This document shows, piece after piece, positions 63,650-64,000 of a stretch of DNA of 64,000 nt. The stretch covers positions 62,001 through 126,000 of the forward strand of contig JAJRZK010000058.1 of assembly GCA_024275315.1 (NCBI GenBank), read 5' to 3'. Within the stretch, counting starts at the first letter, position 1. Every line of letters starts with the position of its first letter. The notes under the pieces are model-generated. The model was not told the origin of the DNA. It did no database searches and saw only the letters and a list, made by a program, of their open reading frames with translations. The position numbers and the translations under genes are program-made. This DNA is from Nitrospirota bacterium. Its GTDB lineage: Bacteria > Nitrospinota_A > UBA7883.

Positions 63650-64000
63650 GTGAGTGAAATTACGATCAAACAAATGATGGAGGCCGGACTCCATTTCGGC
63701 CATCAGACCAAGCGATGGAACCCGAAAATGCGCAAGTACATATTCGGTTCGCGCAACGGTATCTACATAATCGACCTTCAGAAAACGCTCAAGCTTTTCA
63801 ACAAGGCCATCGATTTCGTAAAGGAAATCGCCGCAAACGGGGGGACTGTGCTGTTCATCGGGACAAAAACCCAGGCCCAGGACATAATCGACACGACCTC
63901 CAGGGAATGTGGTATGCCCTGCGTGAAGGAGAGATGGCTCGGTGGTATGCTGACCAACTTCGACACGATACAGAAAAGTGTGGGGAGGTTGAGAGAGCTT
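63650..64000 (+). CDS. rpsB: 30S ribosomal protein S2 (3'-truncated by window edge)
   Basis: The first 117 codons of rpsB. It begins at GTG 63650 (AAAAGGAG upstream) as [41 protein letters not shown] and [13 protein letters not shown] follow. S2 is a late-assembling protein bound by S1. The gene runs off the right edge; tsf would normally come next. Confidence 0.96.
   Translation, partial: MSEITIKQMMEAGLHFGHQTKRWNPKMRKYIFGSRNGIYIIDLQKTLKLFNKAIDFVKEIAANGGTVLFIGTKTQAQDIIDTTSRECGMPCVKERWLGGMLTNFDTIQKSVGRLREL

Noticed and set aside
1-64000. CRISPR arrays, transfer RNA genes, rRNA genes, insertion sequences, prophage genes
   Set aside because: No regularly spaced repeats, cloverleaf candidates in the gaps, transposase motifs or phage-type genes were seen.

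Overview
This window looks like a contiguous chromosomal segment of a Gram-negative (diderm) bacterium. It carries ABC-type O-antigen export genes, a predicted outer-membrane barrel, a LolA-like lipoprotein carrier, a Lpp-type lipobox protein and a di-haem peroxidase. A ferredoxin-dependent 2-oxoacid oxidoreductase suggests anaerobic or microaerobic carbon metabolism. I cannot assign a phylum from sequence reading alone. The base composition is moderately G+C-rich throughout, apart from one visibly A+T-richer Mrr-type restriction gene.

Layout. (1) 1-24.5 kb is a surface-polysaccharide locus. It has seven glycosyltransferases plus a GT-C-like membrane protein, two AsnB-type amidotransferases, an SGNH hydrolase, a B12-binding radical SAM enzyme and a methyltransferase. 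A CDP-sugar operon (rfbF, rfbG, C-methyltransferase, TylF-like O-methyltransferase, 3,5-epimerase, CmcI-like protein, Wzm, Wzt with a glycan-binding tail) lies behind a near-consensus promoter. (2) 24.7-30.7 kb holds a lipoprotein and a TetR / RND exporter / LolA-like / DUF1302 outer-membrane operon, with a likely autoregulatory operator. (3) 31.1-34.5 kb encodes a 2-oxoacid:ferredoxin oxidoreductase compressed into two polypeptides (gamma-delta and alpha-beta). (4) 34.6-35.5 kb is mrr. (5) 35.9-41.2 kb holds an NtrB-like kinase, a cysteate-synthase homologue and a fused sulfopyruvate decarboxylase (ComDE). These are followed by a TerB/J-domain protein and an SsuA-like binding protein with no signal peptide. 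This is the most interesting block: it encodes the phosphoserine-to-sulfoacetaldehyde branch known from coenzyme M synthesis in Methanosarcinales. (6) 41.4-44.0 kb is dxs-tlyA.

(7) 44.26-56.35 kb is a ribosomal-protein superoperon (rplV to rplQ). It includes secY, adk, map and rpoA, but it starts abruptly at rplV and lacks rpmD (L30) and infA at their usual places. L22 carries a long basic tail and S3 an acidic one. Transcription signals are clear: a consensus promoter, a leader hairpin, an internal promoter/attenuator-like element before rpmJ, and a strong terminator after rplQ. (8) 56.5-64 kb has a di-haem peroxidase, a zinc-ribbon-TPR-M50 protease next to a B-box-RDD-beta-propeller membrane protein, an NfeD/ClpP-class protease, a NeuB-family synthase and the 5' part of rpsB.

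How they fit together. The polysaccharide genes can make a CDP-linked 6-deoxy sugar that is C- and O-methylated. Methylated or otherwise modified ends are the kind of signal that Wzt C-terminal domains read before export. The sulfonate genes can supply sulfoacetaldehyde, but no gene for the final conversion to coenzyme M, taurine or isethionate is recognisable here. All function calls are by reading motifs and gene context; nothing was searched or computed.
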